A stretch of DNA of 64,000 bases. It comes from Amaricoccus sp003258405. GTDB taxonomy: Bacteria; Pseudomonadota; Alphaproteobacteria; Rhodobacterales; Rhodobacteraceae. Below the pieces are notes generated by a model, which worked only from the letters and a program-made list of their open reading frames with translations, was not told the DNA's origin and did no database searches. Position numbers and translations under genes: made by a program. Of the stretch, positions 17,118-26,322 are shown one piece after another. The stretch spans positions 806,001 to 870,000 of the forward strand of contig NZ_CP171225.1 of NCBI RefSeq assembly GCF_043226085.1, read 5' to 3'. Each line of letters starts with the position of its first letter. Positions within the stretch are counted from its first letter, which is position 1.

Positions 17118-17582
17118 CTTCTTCCTCCGGCTGCCTGGTGGGATCACTCTACTCCTTGTCAGAGAGCGGGCACGTCAGGCGCATGCACGGACAATACAAC
17201 GGAAAATTGCTTACCTGCGCGTTAGAGAATTTGTCCGATTTTTAGAGTCTTTTTAGGTTAATGCGGGTCGTGATCTGCAATGTCGGACAAGGCACAGGCG
17301 GCGAAAAGAAACGACCCGACGTGATGCATGACGCACTAACTCAATAAAGACAGTAATTTGAGAAAAATTTTGAAACGAAGTTGGCAAGTTGATCTCAGCG
17401 ATGCAACCAGCCGGCCGGAACAGGATCTGCCCAAGTCCGCTAAAGTTTTAGATTTTAAGGGAAGATGCACGGTCCATGCTGCGATCTCGCGAACGGCAGT
17501 GGGCACTTGAGCAAGTCAGCCCGGAGCGCATCTAGCACTCGGGCTGACCATAGTTGCGGGATGGCCGTCCGAACGCGGCCGA
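17118..17582. other. Gene-free region with a stem-loop
   Basis: About 465 bases without a credible gene, more AT-rich than the surroundings around 17220-17460. The only structure I find is an 11-base inverted repeat with one bulged base, GTCAGCCCgGAG / CTCGGGCTGAC, at 17515-17548, just downstream of the minus-strand gene at 17583-18389. It has no T tract. The luxR-type promoter should lie in the first 100 bases. Confidence 0.45.
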
Positions 17583-18389
17583 TCAGGTCGCAGGCTGGTA
17601 GCTCATCTCACGAATGTCGATGACGGGGCTCTGATCGAGAGCAGGAAATCCGCCGGGACCGAAAGCCCCGTTCGCGAGCTGCGTCGTTTTGACAACAATC
17701 TGCCAGTCCGGCGCGGTCGAATCTTCAGGATAGAGACGTGCCTTCACCACATCACCAACGACCTGCACATCCAGCCAGCACCAGGCGCCATATTCCCAGG
17801 CAACATCGGTGGTTGCAAGCTGGGTAGTGTTACCCTTCGAGCCGACATACTCCCGCGCATGGAGCTTCGAAGCGCCATCCGATGTCTTGTAAGCATCGAT
17901 CCTGATTCCGGTCCAATCGGCCCCGGTCTTGGCAACGCGCGCCCCGAAGCTCATGCGGCGGTTGAGGCTATAGTCAAGTTCGTCCCCGGACCAGCGGAGC
18001 AGCGTGCGATAGAGCCCGTCCCCACGCGCCTTGGTCCAATCACCATGAGCGCGAGAGTTGCTTGCTGGCACCAGCCGCGCAAAGGTCAACCCCGCCTCGG
18101 ACGCAAGGCTCCACTCTGGCTCGACATAGTAGAGATGGCTCATCGAGGCGAGGGCATCGACGCTTTCGAAGACGGTCCGCGTCGTGTCAGAAGCCTGCAG
18201 ATCCGTGATCTTGATAAGGAATTCATGCAAATCCGATGTCTCGACCGACCCGAGGCTTACCTTGACCTCGATGCTGTCACGCGCCGCACCCGATTCAACG
18301 GTCACGTTGCCGGTCTGAGGATCAATCGTCACACCGTCGCCATCATTGATGAACGTCAGGGTCGCCCCCGTGGACACTACTTCAGCCAA
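17583..18389 (-). CDS. Phage-tail-like orphan protein (LamG/concanavalin-like C-terminus)
   Basis: This protein starts at TTG 18389, chosen because AAGGAG lies eight bases upstream on the minus strand; the 268-residue product then begins MAEVVSTGATLTFINDGDG. The C-terminal half (YGAWCWLDVQVVGDVVKARL, then GAFGPGGFPALD) reads like the jelly-roll domains found at the ends of phage tail and adhesin proteins. No phage genes flank it; a decayed regulator lies on one side and a gene-free region on the other. Function is unknown; a remnant of mobile DNA is one reading. Confidence 0.6.
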   Translation of the reverse strand: MAEVVSTGATLTFINDGDGVTIDPQTGNVTVESGAARDSIEVKVSLGSVETSDLHEFLIKITDLQASDTTRTVFESVDALASMSHLYYVEPEWSLASEAGLTFARLVPASNSRAHGDWTKARGDGLYRTLLRWSGDELDYSLNRRMSFGARVAKTGADWTGIRIDAYKTSDGASKLHAREYVGSKGNTTQLATTDVAWEYGAWCWLDVQVVGDVVKARLYPEDSTAPDWQIVVKTTQLANGAFGPGGFPALDQSPVIDIREMSYQPAT

Positions 18390-18849
18390 TGTAATTGCTC
18401 CTTGTAGCACGGCTCCATGCACCGTGATGCGGCACACGGAGAGATGCAGAAATTGTTTCAACTCGAATTTCGCGCGCCGTGGCAAAGAGGGCCCGCCACC
18501 CTTACCCAGACAGGATCGGAGAACGAACCCCACGGAAACTCGGATGCGCGCCCTAGAAGGCATGGCCTCACCGATACCGGCCCGCTCTGCCGATTTACTG
18601 CGATTTGCCCGCAAGCGACCAGCGCGCAGACAATAGCGCATCAATCGGAAGTTGAACATAAATGATCTTGCGCCGCACGCACCTAACACAGCGAACGCAA
18701 CGACCGCGCACCCGGCCTCGCGTGGGTCCACTGGCCGTTTCCGCGCGCAAACGTGCCGTGAACTCGCGAAGCATGGTACCGCGGTGCGGGCACAGGCTCT
18801 CTCCCGTGCGGGAAACTTCCATCATCCTCGACACCATGAGGCGCAAATA
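18390..18849. other. Non-coding, probably decayed DNA
   Basis: Between the phage-tail-like gene and the decayed regulator there is about 460 bases with no convincing gene. Short open frames exist on both strands but none has a recognisable domain or ribosome binding site. The last part may hold unrecognisable 3' remains of the WYL regulator. Confidence 0.4.
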
Positions 18850-19150
18850 GCCCGGCGCAGGCAGCAAGTTCCGGGTCGGCTTCGGCGCGCACCTCCTCGA
18901 GGCCCACTACCGGCGCCTCAACTCTCGGGCGGGAGAACATTTGTGGCGTCAGCTAGGAACCCTCGACCAGACTGTATCCGTAACGCGTCTCGCCATCAAT
19001 TGGAGCACCGGGCGCACGCGAGCTCTCAATGTCGCGATAGAGCGTCCGTTCCGATACACTTGTTTCCGCCGCGAGCTGAGCTGCCGTGGCCGACGGCTGC
19101 AGGTTTCGCAGCAAGTGAACAAGACGCATCAGACGTTCGCTGCAACTTGA
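18850..19150 (-). pseudogene. Decayed YafY-type HTH/WYL regulator
   Basis: On the minus strand a DeoR-like helix-turn-helix is readable (SERLMRLVHLLRNLQ, SVSERTLYRDIESSR, GETRYGYSLVEGS), followed by a TAG stop at 18953-18955. The same frame then continues with LTPQMFSRPRVEAPVVGLEEV and ADPELAACAG, which matches the next conserved stretch of YafY proteins (mFs+dEveAlvlGl...aDpeLa). The remaining WYL domain is not recognisable. The gene is therefore broken by an internal stop and truncated. It is divergent from an intact GST gene, a common pairing for this regulator family. Confidence 0.7.
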
Positions 19151-19235
19151 GGCCCGCCCCAGTCTCGGCACAAACCGTCGGGAGCGCTTCAATATAGCGC
19201 CATCAACATAAAATAACCGAAAGGAATCCCCCGTT

Positions 19236-19844
19236 ATGCTCACGCTCTATCATGCTCCCGTCTCGCGCTCCACGCGACTGATCCGGCTCGCCTATGAACT
19301 CGACATCATGGAGCAGCTCGACATTCGGATTGTCAGCATCCGGCGTTTTGATGGAAGCGGCCAGCCAGATTCTTCCAACCCGCATCCGGAGGGCAAGGTG
19401 CCACTTCTCGTGCATGACGGCGAAATGATCTGGGAAACGGCGGCGATCATTCTCTATCTGACCGATCTCTTCCCGCACAAACGCTTTGCGCCGCTGTCCG
19501 GAGAGGCCAAGCGCGGAAGCTATCTCAGCTGGCTTGCCTATTATGGTGACGTTGTCGAACCGACCATTGTCTTCTCACGCATCGGCCTGGAGCATCCACT
19601 GCTTCACACGACGTTCCGCGATTTCAATGCGGTTCTCCAACGACTCTCTTCGGCGCTCTCCGACAGTGCCTTCCTGCTCGGCCCGGAGTATTCGGCCGCC
19701 GACCTTCTGATGAGCTCGCCCTTCCACTGGTTTCGCGAGGCCATTCCGGAAGATTCAGTCGTCCGTGACTGGGTAGAGCGTTGCGCGACAAGGCCCTCTA
19801 TGCAGGCTGCAGCTGACTTCGACGAGAGACAGTCAGCGACCTGA
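19236..19844 (+). CDS. Glutathione S-transferase family protein
   Basis: The 202-residue protein begins MLTLYHAPVSRSTRLIRLAYEL, a typical GST N-terminal domain with a serine-rich active-site loop, continues with GKVPLLVHDGEMIWETAAIILYL (glutathione-binding cis-Pro and Glu-Thr/Ser region) and ends with a helical domain containing SAADLLMSS. Length is normal. It is divergent from the decayed YafY-type regulator, which probably once controlled it. The substrate is unknown. Confidence 0.85.
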   Translation: MLTLYHAPVSRSTRLIRLAYELDIMEQLDIRIVSIRRFDGSGQPDSSNPHPEGKVPLLVHDGEMIWETAAIILYLTDLFPHKRFAPLSGEAKRGSYLSWLAYYGDVVEPTIVFSRIGLEHPLLHTTFRDFNAVLQRLSSALSDSAFLLGPEYSAADLLMSSPFHWFREAIPEDSVVRDWVERCATRPSMQAAADFDERQSAT

Positions 19845-19906
19845 CAGACCCGCTCATTCATGCCCCGTTAACACGGTTCGGGTCTCTGATGAGGCAAGGA
19901 GAACCC

Positions 19907-21070
19907 ATGCCCGAAAAGCCCTCGTGCAGCGACAAGATCCCTAGCTCCGCGCTGCCGACGACGGAGCAGGGCGCAATTGCCTGGCTGAGACTCTTCCGAT
20001 CGAGCCGCGTTGGCCCTACAACCTTCATCCGCCTTCTGCGGGAACATGGCTCGGCGGAAGCCGCCCTCGCGGCCCTGCCCGAAGTCGCAGCCGCTGCCGG
20101 CGTCCGGAACTACGTCCCCTGCAGCCGCGCGATCGCGGAGGAAGAATGGGCAGCCGCCCTCGCCGTCGCAGCCCGACCGCTGCTGCTCGGTGCTTCGGAC
20201 TATCCGCCGCTTCTTGCAACCATCGCAGACGCTCCCCCCCTTCTTTGGGCGATAGGCGATCCGGCTCTGGGCTTCCGGGCGTCCGTAGCTCTCGTGGGCG
20301 CACGAAATGCGTCAGCCATCGGAACGCGGATGTCCGCGCAGCTCGCCCGAGACCTCGGCGCGCTTGGCTATGTCATCGTCTCCGGTCTTGCGCGCGGCAT
20401 CGATACGGCGGCGCACAGCGCGGCAATCGAGCACGGAACGATCGCGGTCCAGGCGGGCGGTATCGATACTATCTACCCCGCCGCGAACACGTCGCTCGCC
20501 GCCGAGATCGCGGATCGGGGTCTGCGGCTCAGCGAGATGCCGGTCGGCCATGAACCGCGACCACAAGATTTTCCTCGTCGCAACCGTATCATCTCCGGCC
20601 TCGCGCAAGGCGTGGTCGTCGTCGAGGGAGCGCTTCGGTCCGGAAGCCTCATTACGGCACGGAATGCCTTGGATCAGGGTCGCGAAGTGATGGCGGTTCC
20701 CGGAAGCCCTCTCGATCCACGCGCAGGTGGTTGCAATCAGTTGATTCGCGACGGTGCAGCGCTCGTGCGCACCGCCGAAGATGTGCTTGAGGCTCTCGCA
20801 TCCCAGAAAATGCCGCATATACAAAAGGATCGTACGCCGCGAAACGGAGCCCGTCCAATAGAGCACCCGCAATCGTCCGAAACGGTAGCGACGCCGCCGC
20901 CTCGTTCTGACGAACCGCTTCTCACGTTGCTGGGCCCCGTTCCGGTGCCTGAGGACGTGCTGATCAGGGAAACCGGTCGCCCCGCCGCCCAGATCGCCGC
21001 CGAGCTCACCGATCTCGAACTTTCGGGACAAATCCGACGCCATCCGGGTGGGCTCGTGAGCCTCGCGTGA
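19907..21070 (+). CDS. dprA: DNA-processing protein DprA (Smf)
   Basis: The 387-residue protein contains the Rossmann-like DprA core with VALVGARNASAIGTRMS, GYVIVSGLARGIDTAAH and PRRNRIISGLAQGVVVVEG, near residues 125-260, and a C-terminal winged-helix domain (LLTLLGPVPVPEDVLIRETGR). DprA loads RecA onto incoming single-stranded DNA during transformation. AAGGAGA five bases before ATG 19907 decides the start over ATG 19889. It is followed 99 bases later by topA, a common alphaproteobacterial neighbourhood. Confidence 0.95.
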   Translation: MPEKPSCSDKIPSSALPTTEQGAIAWLRLFRSSRVGPTTFIRLLREHGSAEAALAALPEVAAAAGVRNYVPCSRAIAEEEWAAALAVAARPLLLGASDYPPLLATIADAPPLLWAIGDPALGFRASVALVGARNASAIGTRMSAQLARDLGALGYVIVSGLARGIDTAAHSAAIEHGTIAVQAGGIDTIYPAANTSLAAEIADRGLRLSEMPVGHEPRPQDFPRRNRIISGLAQGVVVVEGALRSGSLITARNALDQGREVMAVPGSPLDPRAGGCNQLIRDGAALVRTAEDVLEALASQKMPHIQKDRTPRNGARPIEHPQSSETVATPPPRSDEPLLTLLGPVPVPEDVLIRETGRPAAQIAAELTDLELSGQIRRHPGGLVSLA

Positions 21071-21169
21071 CACCGCGCCGGACCGTGTTCAGGTTGACAA
21101 GCTCCGTCCCTGCGCTCATTTAACCGCCCGGCGTCCGCCGAGCCCCGGCGGCGGCGCGGGAGATGTTTC

Positions 21170-23788
21170 ATGGCCGTAGTTGTTGTTGAGTCGCCTGCCA
21201 AGGCAAAGACAATTAACAAGTATCTCGGATCCAATTATACCGTCCTGGCCTCCTACGGTCACGTGCGCGACCTTCCTCCGAAGGACGGTTCCGTCGATCC
21301 GGACAACGAATTCGAGATGAAGTGGGAGATCGCTTCGGACAGCCAGAGGCACGTCCGGGCGATCGCCGAGGCGCTGAAGGACGACGGCAAGCTGATTCTC
21401 GCAACCGACCCCGATCGCGAGGGGGAGGCGATTTCCTGGCACTTGCTCGAGGCGCTGACCAAACGCCGAGCGGTGAAAAAAGATACGGAAATCGAGCGTG
21501 TCGTTTTCAATGCAATCACCAAAAGCGCCGTGACCGAGGCCATGAAGGCCCCCCGCGCCATCGACATGGAGCTTGTCGAAGCCTATCTCGCTCGCCGCGC
21601 GCTCGACTATCTCGTCGGCTTCAAGCTCTCTCCCGTGCTCTGGCGCAAGCTGCCGGGCGCGAAATCAGCGGGGCGTGTGCAGTCCGTGACGCTCCGTCTC
21701 ATCGTAGAGCGCGAGATGGAGATCGAAGCCTTCAAGGCGCGAGAATACTGGACCGTCAAGGCCGTGCTCGAAACGCCCTCAGGCGAATGCTACGACGCCC
21801 GGCTCGTCAGCCTCGACGGCCAGAAACTCGACAAGTTCGATCTCGGAGACGAAGCTGCTGCGACGGATGCCGTCAGAAAGATCGGGGCGCGCGATCTTAC
21901 CGTGACATCGGTCGAGGCGAGGCCTGCAACCCGCAACCCCGCCGCGCCGTTCATGACCTCGACGCTCCAGCAGGAAGCAAGCCGCAAGTTCGGTTTTGGT
22001 GCGCGCCAGACCATGTCGACCGCGCAGCGTCTCTATGAGGCTGGCTACATCACCTACATGCGGACCGATGGTATCGACATGGCGCCCGAGGCCGTCATGG
22101 CAGCCCGTGACGCGATCAAGGCGCGCTACGGAGATTCCTATCTGCCAAAATCGCCGCGCATGTACAAGAACAAGGCAAAGAATGCCCAGGAAGCGCACGA
22201 GTGCATCCGGCCCACCGACATGTCCCGGGCGCCAGGCGATCTGCCAAGGCTCGAGCCCGATCAGGCCCGGCTCTACGAGCTGATCTGGAAACGCTCCATT
22301 GCAAGCCAGATGGAAGCGGCCCGTTTCGAACGCACTGTAGTTGAGGTCGGTTCGGTCGATGGCGTGGTCGGACTGCGTGCAACAGGTCAGGTTGTGACCT
22401 TTGACGGCTTCCTCAAGGTCTATTTCGAGGGTCGCGACGACATCGAACTCGACGCCGAGAACGAAGACGACCGCCGTCTTCCAGCGATCTCGCGGGGTGA
22501 GGCCGCAAAGAAGGGTGAGATCACGCCCGAGCAGCACTTTACGCAGCCGCCGCCACGCTACACCGAGGCAACGCTGGTGAAGCGCATGGAGGAGCTCGGC
22601 ATCGGCAGGCCTTCGACCTATGCCTCGATCGTATCGACGATCCAGGAGCGGGCCTACGTGCGCAAGGACAAGAACCGGCTGATCCCCGAGGACAAGGGCC
22701 GTCTCGTCACCGCCTTCCTGGAAAACTACTTCGGCCGCTATCTCGACTACAATTTCACCGCCGATCTCGAGGAAGATCTCGACCGGGTTACCACTGGCGA
22801 GGAAGACTGGAAGCATCTTCTGGCAAATTTCTGGACCGACTTCTCCAAGGCACTTGGCGCGACGGAAGGTCTCCGGATCACCGAGGTTCTCGAGAAGATC
22901 AACGATGTACTCGAACCGCATCTCTTTCCGGCAACCCCCGAGGATCCGGAACCGCGCCGCTGCAAGGCCTGCGGTACCGGGCGTCTCTCGCTGCGGACGG
23001 CACGCTCAGGGGGCGCATTCATCGGCTGCTCGAACTATCCCGAATGCCGCTACACCCGCCCTCTCTCCGGCGAGGTGCCCGGCGGCGATGCTGCGGGACC
23101 GGACGGAAAGCTCCTTGGACATGATGATGCAGGCGAGAAGGTCACGCTCCGCGCGGGCCCTTATGGCCTCTATGTCCAGCTCGGCGAGGTGACCGAGGAG
23201 AACAAAAAGCCGAAGCGGTCTTCCATTCCAAAAGGCATGGACCCTGAACGGATCGACCTTGAACGGGCCCTTGAACTTCTGTCCCTTCCTCGCCTCATCG
23301 GGATGCACCCCGAGGATGGGGAAAAGGTCGAAGCAGCCATCGGTCGCTTCGGACCTTATGTGAAGCACGGCAAAACCTATGCCAGCCTCAAGGACCCCGA
23401 GGAGGTTCTCACGATCGGCATGAACCGCGCTGTTGAACTCATCGCCCTGAAGGCCGCACGCGGCGGTGGACGAACGGCCGCAAAGCCTATCCGGGAACTT
23501 GGCGAACATCCGGATGGCGGCTCGATCGGCGTCTACGAAGGGCGCTACGGACCTTATGTGAAATGGGAGAAGGTCAACGCGACCCTTCCTGAAACCATCA
23601 CGAAGGAAGATGTGACCCTAGAGCAAGCTGTCGAGTTGATTGCTGCCAAGAAGCCGAAAAAGAAGACAGCGGCTAAGAAAACCCCAGTGAAAAGGGCTGC
23701 ATCCCCAAAGGCCGCGAAAAAGAAAACAGCAGCGAAAAAGACTTCTGGCCAGGACCCAGAAGACGACACCAAGACGGCTGCCGAATAG
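21170..23788 (+). CDS. topA: DNA topoisomerase I
   Basis: The 872-residue type IA topoisomerase begins with a Toprim domain (MAVVVVESPAKAKTINKYL, and ATDPDREGEAISWH with acidic metal ligands). It has the catalytic tyrosine in GYITYMRTDGIDM at about residue 295 and a four-cysteine zinc element CKACGTGR...CSNYPEC near residues 600-625. The lysine-rich tail (KKPKKKTAAKK) is typical of alphaproteobacteria. It relaxes negative supercoils. GGGAG precedes ATG 21170. Confidence 0.97.
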   Translation: MAVVVVESPAKAKTINKYLGSNYTVLASYGHVRDLPPKDGSVDPDNEFEMKWEIASDSQRHVRAIAEALKDDGKLILATDPDREGEAISWHLLEALTKRRAVKKDTEIERVVFNAITKSAVTEAMKAPRAIDMELVEAYLARRALDYLVGFKLSPVLWRKLPGAKSAGRVQSVTLRLIVEREMEIEAFKAREYWTVKAVLETPSGECYDARLVSLDGQKLDKFDLGDEAAATDAVRKIGARDLTVTSVEARPATRNPAAPFMTSTLQQEASRKFGFGARQTMSTAQRLYEAGYITYMRTDGIDMAPEAVMAARDAIKARYGDSYLPKSPRMYKNKAKNAQEAHECIRPTDMSRAPGDLPRLEPDQARLYELIWKRSIASQMEAARFERTVVEVGSVDGVVGLRATGQVVTFDGFLKVYFEGRDDIELDAENEDDRRLPAISRGEAAKKGEITPEQHFTQPPPRYTEATLVKRMEELGIGRPSTYASIVSTIQERAYVRKDKNRLIPEDKGRLVTAFLENYFGRYLDYNFTADLEEDLDRVTTGEEDWKHLLANFWTDFSKALGATEGLRITEVLEKINDVLEPHLFPATPEDPEPRRCKACGTGRLSLRTARSGGAFIGCSNYPECRYTRPLSGEVPGGDAAGPDGKLLGHDDAGEKVTLRAGPYGLYVQLGEVTEENKKPKRSSIPKGMDPERIDLERALELLSLPRLIGMHPEDGEKVEAAIGRFGPYVKHGKTYASLKDPEEVLTIGMNRAVELIALKAARGGGRTAAKPIRELGEHPDGGSIGVYEGRYGPYVKWEKVNATLPETITKEDVTLEQAVELIAAKKPKKKTAAKKTPVKRAASPKAAKKKTAAKKTSGQDPEDDTKTAAE

Positions 23789-24359
23789 AACGAGCCCTGC
23801 TCTGCAAATAATCTCAGTAAGCCAAGATAGAAATCCTTCAACATACGATTTTCGGCTTCATGCATGTTGAGATGGCTATCCTAGTCCGGATCTTTTTTTT
23901 AAAGTGACGGAGTCCAGCATCACCCTTCCACTTAATCTTCTTCGCTTGCGAATGACGTGACGGTTTCGATGGGCCGTCGGTCTTGATTGCGTAGCCCAGA
24001 TCCGGGCGCTCGGTGTTGCAAGTGGACGAGCCAGGCGGGGGGGGGTACGCGTCACCGCATCAGCACGGAAGGGCCGCAAACCCTTCCGCGGTGGGGGCGC
24101 GTCTGATGCCCTCGACCGACAACTTTCAGGCCCCACAGAATATTGGAAGGTTTGCAAATTTTAATCAGTCGAAAGTGCATCCTCAAAAAAACATCATATC
24201 TTCAGATTAATTGGAATTTAATAAAAATGTATTTTATAAATATTTCGATGAAAACATTTTATTACGCTTGAAATCTGGGACCCGGATCTCAAGGAGGTTA
24301 TCGTGGATAGAGTGAACAGGGTCGTTTGAAATTGTGGAGCATTTCCGTAAATATTGAGC
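23789..24359. other. AT-rich intergenic region with stem-loop and tiny leader frame
   Basis: This 571-base gap is much more AT-rich than its surroundings, particularly 24160-24260. It holds a T8 run at 23893-23901, a G9 run at 24037-24045, and an 8-base perfect hairpin CGGAAGGG / CCCTTCCG at 24066-24088 nested inside GCATCAG (24057) / CTGATGC (24103). A perfect AAGGAGGT at 24291-24298 is followed by a GTG at 24303 and a stop after eight codons. I see no real gene and no clear LexA box. Confidence 0.5.
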
Positions 24360-24947
24360 ATGCCGCGTCATTATCTTCCCTCCTTCCCTCTTCGCGCCGC
24401 TCGCGTACATGAAATCTGCGGTCCCGCAGCCTTTGCCTTTACCGCGATTACAGCCGCTTTGACGCGATGCACCTTTCTCTGGGTGCATGAAGCATGGCGT
24501 GCGGACAGACTGCATCCCGCAGGCTTCATTCCCTTTCTGACTCCATCGGATCTACTGCTTGTCTGCACTCGGAATCAAACCGACAGTCTGGCCGTAGCAG
24601 AAGAAGCCTTGAGAGATGGCACCCTGCCGTTCGTCGTGATCGAAATTACCCGGCCACTGAACCTGCGCGAAGGGCGCAGGCTTCAACTCGCAGCCAAGTC
24701 GGGGAGCACAACGGGATTGTGTATCATCCCAGAGGGGATGGGATCTAATGCAGCCGAGACGCGCTGGCGGGCCACGCCGATCTTCGATCCCGAGAAGGAT
24801 GACTCGACTCTGATGCGATGGGAAATTATCAAGAACAAATCAGGAACACCCGGAGCCTGGAATGTTCGATGGAATCCGGAGACGCATCGTCTGCATGTGG
24901 TTTCCGCGCTTGGCAATCGAGCGGGCACTACGGATATGCCCAGTTGA
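24360..24947 (+). CDS. imuA: ImuA family SOS mutagenesis protein
   Basis: The 195-residue protein has the short RecA-like form of ImuA found in Rhodobacterales: RAARVHEICGPAAFAFTA near the start, LTPSDLLLVCTRNQTD and AEEALRDGTLPFVVIEI in the middle. ImuA supports the ImuB-DnaE2 translesion polymerase in DNA-damage mutagenesis. The gene overlaps imuB by 86 bases in another frame. ATG 24360 lacks a clear ribosome site; an in-frame TTG lies six bases before. A strong ribosome site further upstream drives only an 8-codon frame. Confidence 0.8.
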   Translation: MPRHYLPSFPLRAARVHEICGPAAFAFTAITAALTRCTFLWVHEAWRADRLHPAGFIPFLTPSDLLLVCTRNQTDSLAVAEEALRDGTLPFVVIEITRPLNLREGRRLQLAAKSGSTTGLCIIPEGMGSNAAETRWRATPIFDPEKDDSTLMRWEIIKNKSGTPGAWNVRWNPETHRLHVVSALGNRAGTTDMPS

Positions 24948-26322
24948 AGGCCCTTTCGTACTCACGCTGAGAAAGGCCAATACCGAGCGGATCTATGGCC
25001 TCAACGCGCAGGCCGAGGCGCGAGGACTGCATTGCGGCATGAGCCTTGCCGATGCACGCAGCTTTTCTCCCGAACTGACCAGCCGTTCCGCCCGCTGCGA
25101 TCTGGATGCACGTTTCCTCTCGGCCCTGCGCCGATGGGCCACGCGCTATTGCCCTTGGGTCGGCCAGGACGGCGTGGATGGACTGATGCTGGATGTTACA
25201 GGCTCAACCTGGCTTTGGGGGGGCGAAGCCGCAATGCTGGAGGATATGCGCATCCGGGCCAGGCAAGCGGGTTTGACACTAAGGCTGGGGTGCGCAGATA
25301 CGCGCGGCGCGGCCTGGGCTTTCGCGCATTTTGCCGAAGGCGGGAGAGAACTGAATGACCTGCCCGTCGCGGCACTGCGCCTTGCCCCCCAGACGATGAT
25401 CGGCCTGCAGAGGCTGGGACTGCGCAGCATCGCGGATCTGAGGGCCACCGCCCGCGCACCACTCGCACGCAGGTTCGGCCCTGACCTTCTGCTGCGCCTT
25501 GATCAGGCGTTGGGCCATGCTCCCGAGCCCATCACTCCAGAAACCGAGCCGCCACACTACGCCACCCGCATGACATTGCCCGAGCCGATCGGACGGATGC
25601 CTGATGTGATGGCGGTCATCGCACGGTTGCTGAGCCCACTCTGCGACAAGCTGGCAATGCAACAGACAGGCGCACGCCACCTGACGCTGAGCTTGCGCCG
25701 GGTCGATCTGGACAGCCAGCGGGTGGAACTGCACCTAGCCGCACCGATGCGCGATGCTTCCCGCATCCTGCCCCTGTTTGAACGTGGCGTGAGTAATGTG
25801 GACGCAGGATTTGGAATAGACCAGATCCGGCTGGAGGCCACGCAAGTCGAGCCCCTGCCCATCCAGCATACAAGCCACGTAACCGTTCGGGCCAATCCCA
25901 ATCAGCTAAGCGATCTGATCACCCGTATCGGCACCCGGATCGGTCTGGAAAATATCCAGCGGCTTCTGCCTGCTGACAGCCATATCCCCGAACACAGTTT
26001 TCTCATCGCACCCGCAGCCTTCAGCCAACCAGAATCCAACTGGATTTCCTCGCGCCCACGCCCGATCCGGCTGTTCCCGCCAGAGCCGATCACGGCATGC
26101 GGCTCCCATCCCCCCCAGCGGTTCTGCTGGCGTCGTCTGCACCTGACCACTGCCCGCGCCATCGGCCCAGAACGGATCGCGCCCGAATGGTGGCTGTCGG
26201 ACGACGCATGGCGTTCTGGCATGCGTGACTATTGGAAAATTGACACACGCGAGGGGCGCCGCCTCTGGCTGTTCTACACACCGCAAAGTCCGGGGTGGTT
26301 CGTGCAGGGGGAATTTGCGTGA
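24862..26322 (+). CDS. imuB: ImuB, Y-family polymerase-like mutagenesis protein
   Basis: This 486-residue protein has the Y-family polymerase fold (RRIVCMWFPRLAIERAL at the start, GMSLADARSF, GVDGLMLDVTGSTWLWGGE in the palm) but the palm lacks the usual acidic metal ligands at the first motif, as is known for ImuB. It acts as a hub between the beta clamp and DnaE2. CGGAG six bases before ATG 24862 fixes the start inside imuA, and the stop overlaps the GTG of dnaE2. All three genes should be cotranslated. Confidence 0.92.
   Translation: MFDGIRRRIVCMWFPRLAIERALRICPVEGPFVLTLRKANTERIYGLNAQAEARGLHCGMSLADARSFSPELTSRSARCDLDARFLSALRRWATRYCPWVGQDGVDGLMLDVTGSTWLWGGEAAMLEDMRIRARQAGLTLRLGCADTRGAAWAFAHFAEGGRELNDLPVAALRLAPQTMIGLQRLGLRSIADLRATARAPLARRFGPDLLLRLDQALGHAPEPITPETEPPHYATRMTLPEPIGRMPDVMAVIARLLSPLCDKLAMQQTGARHLTLSLRRVDLDSQRVELHLAAPMRDASRILPLFERGVSNVDAGFGIDQIRLEATQVEPLPIQHTSHVTVRANPNQLSDLITRIGTRIGLENIQRLLPADSHIPEHSFLIAPAAFSQPESNWISSRPRPIRLFPPEPITACGSHPPQRFCWRRLHLTTARAIGPERIAPEWWLSDDAWRSGMRDYWKIDTREGRRLWLFYTPQSPGWFVQGEFA

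Noticed and set aside
17515..17548. Stem-loop as intrinsic terminator of the phage-tail-like gene
   Set aside because: The stem is good but no T tract follows on the minus strand; kept only as a structure in the gene-free region.
23876..24157. Possible 93-residue minus-strand gene in the topA-imuA gap
   Set aside because: Arg/Pro-rich translation without motif, no ribosome site, and it spans the hairpin and G run; not supported.
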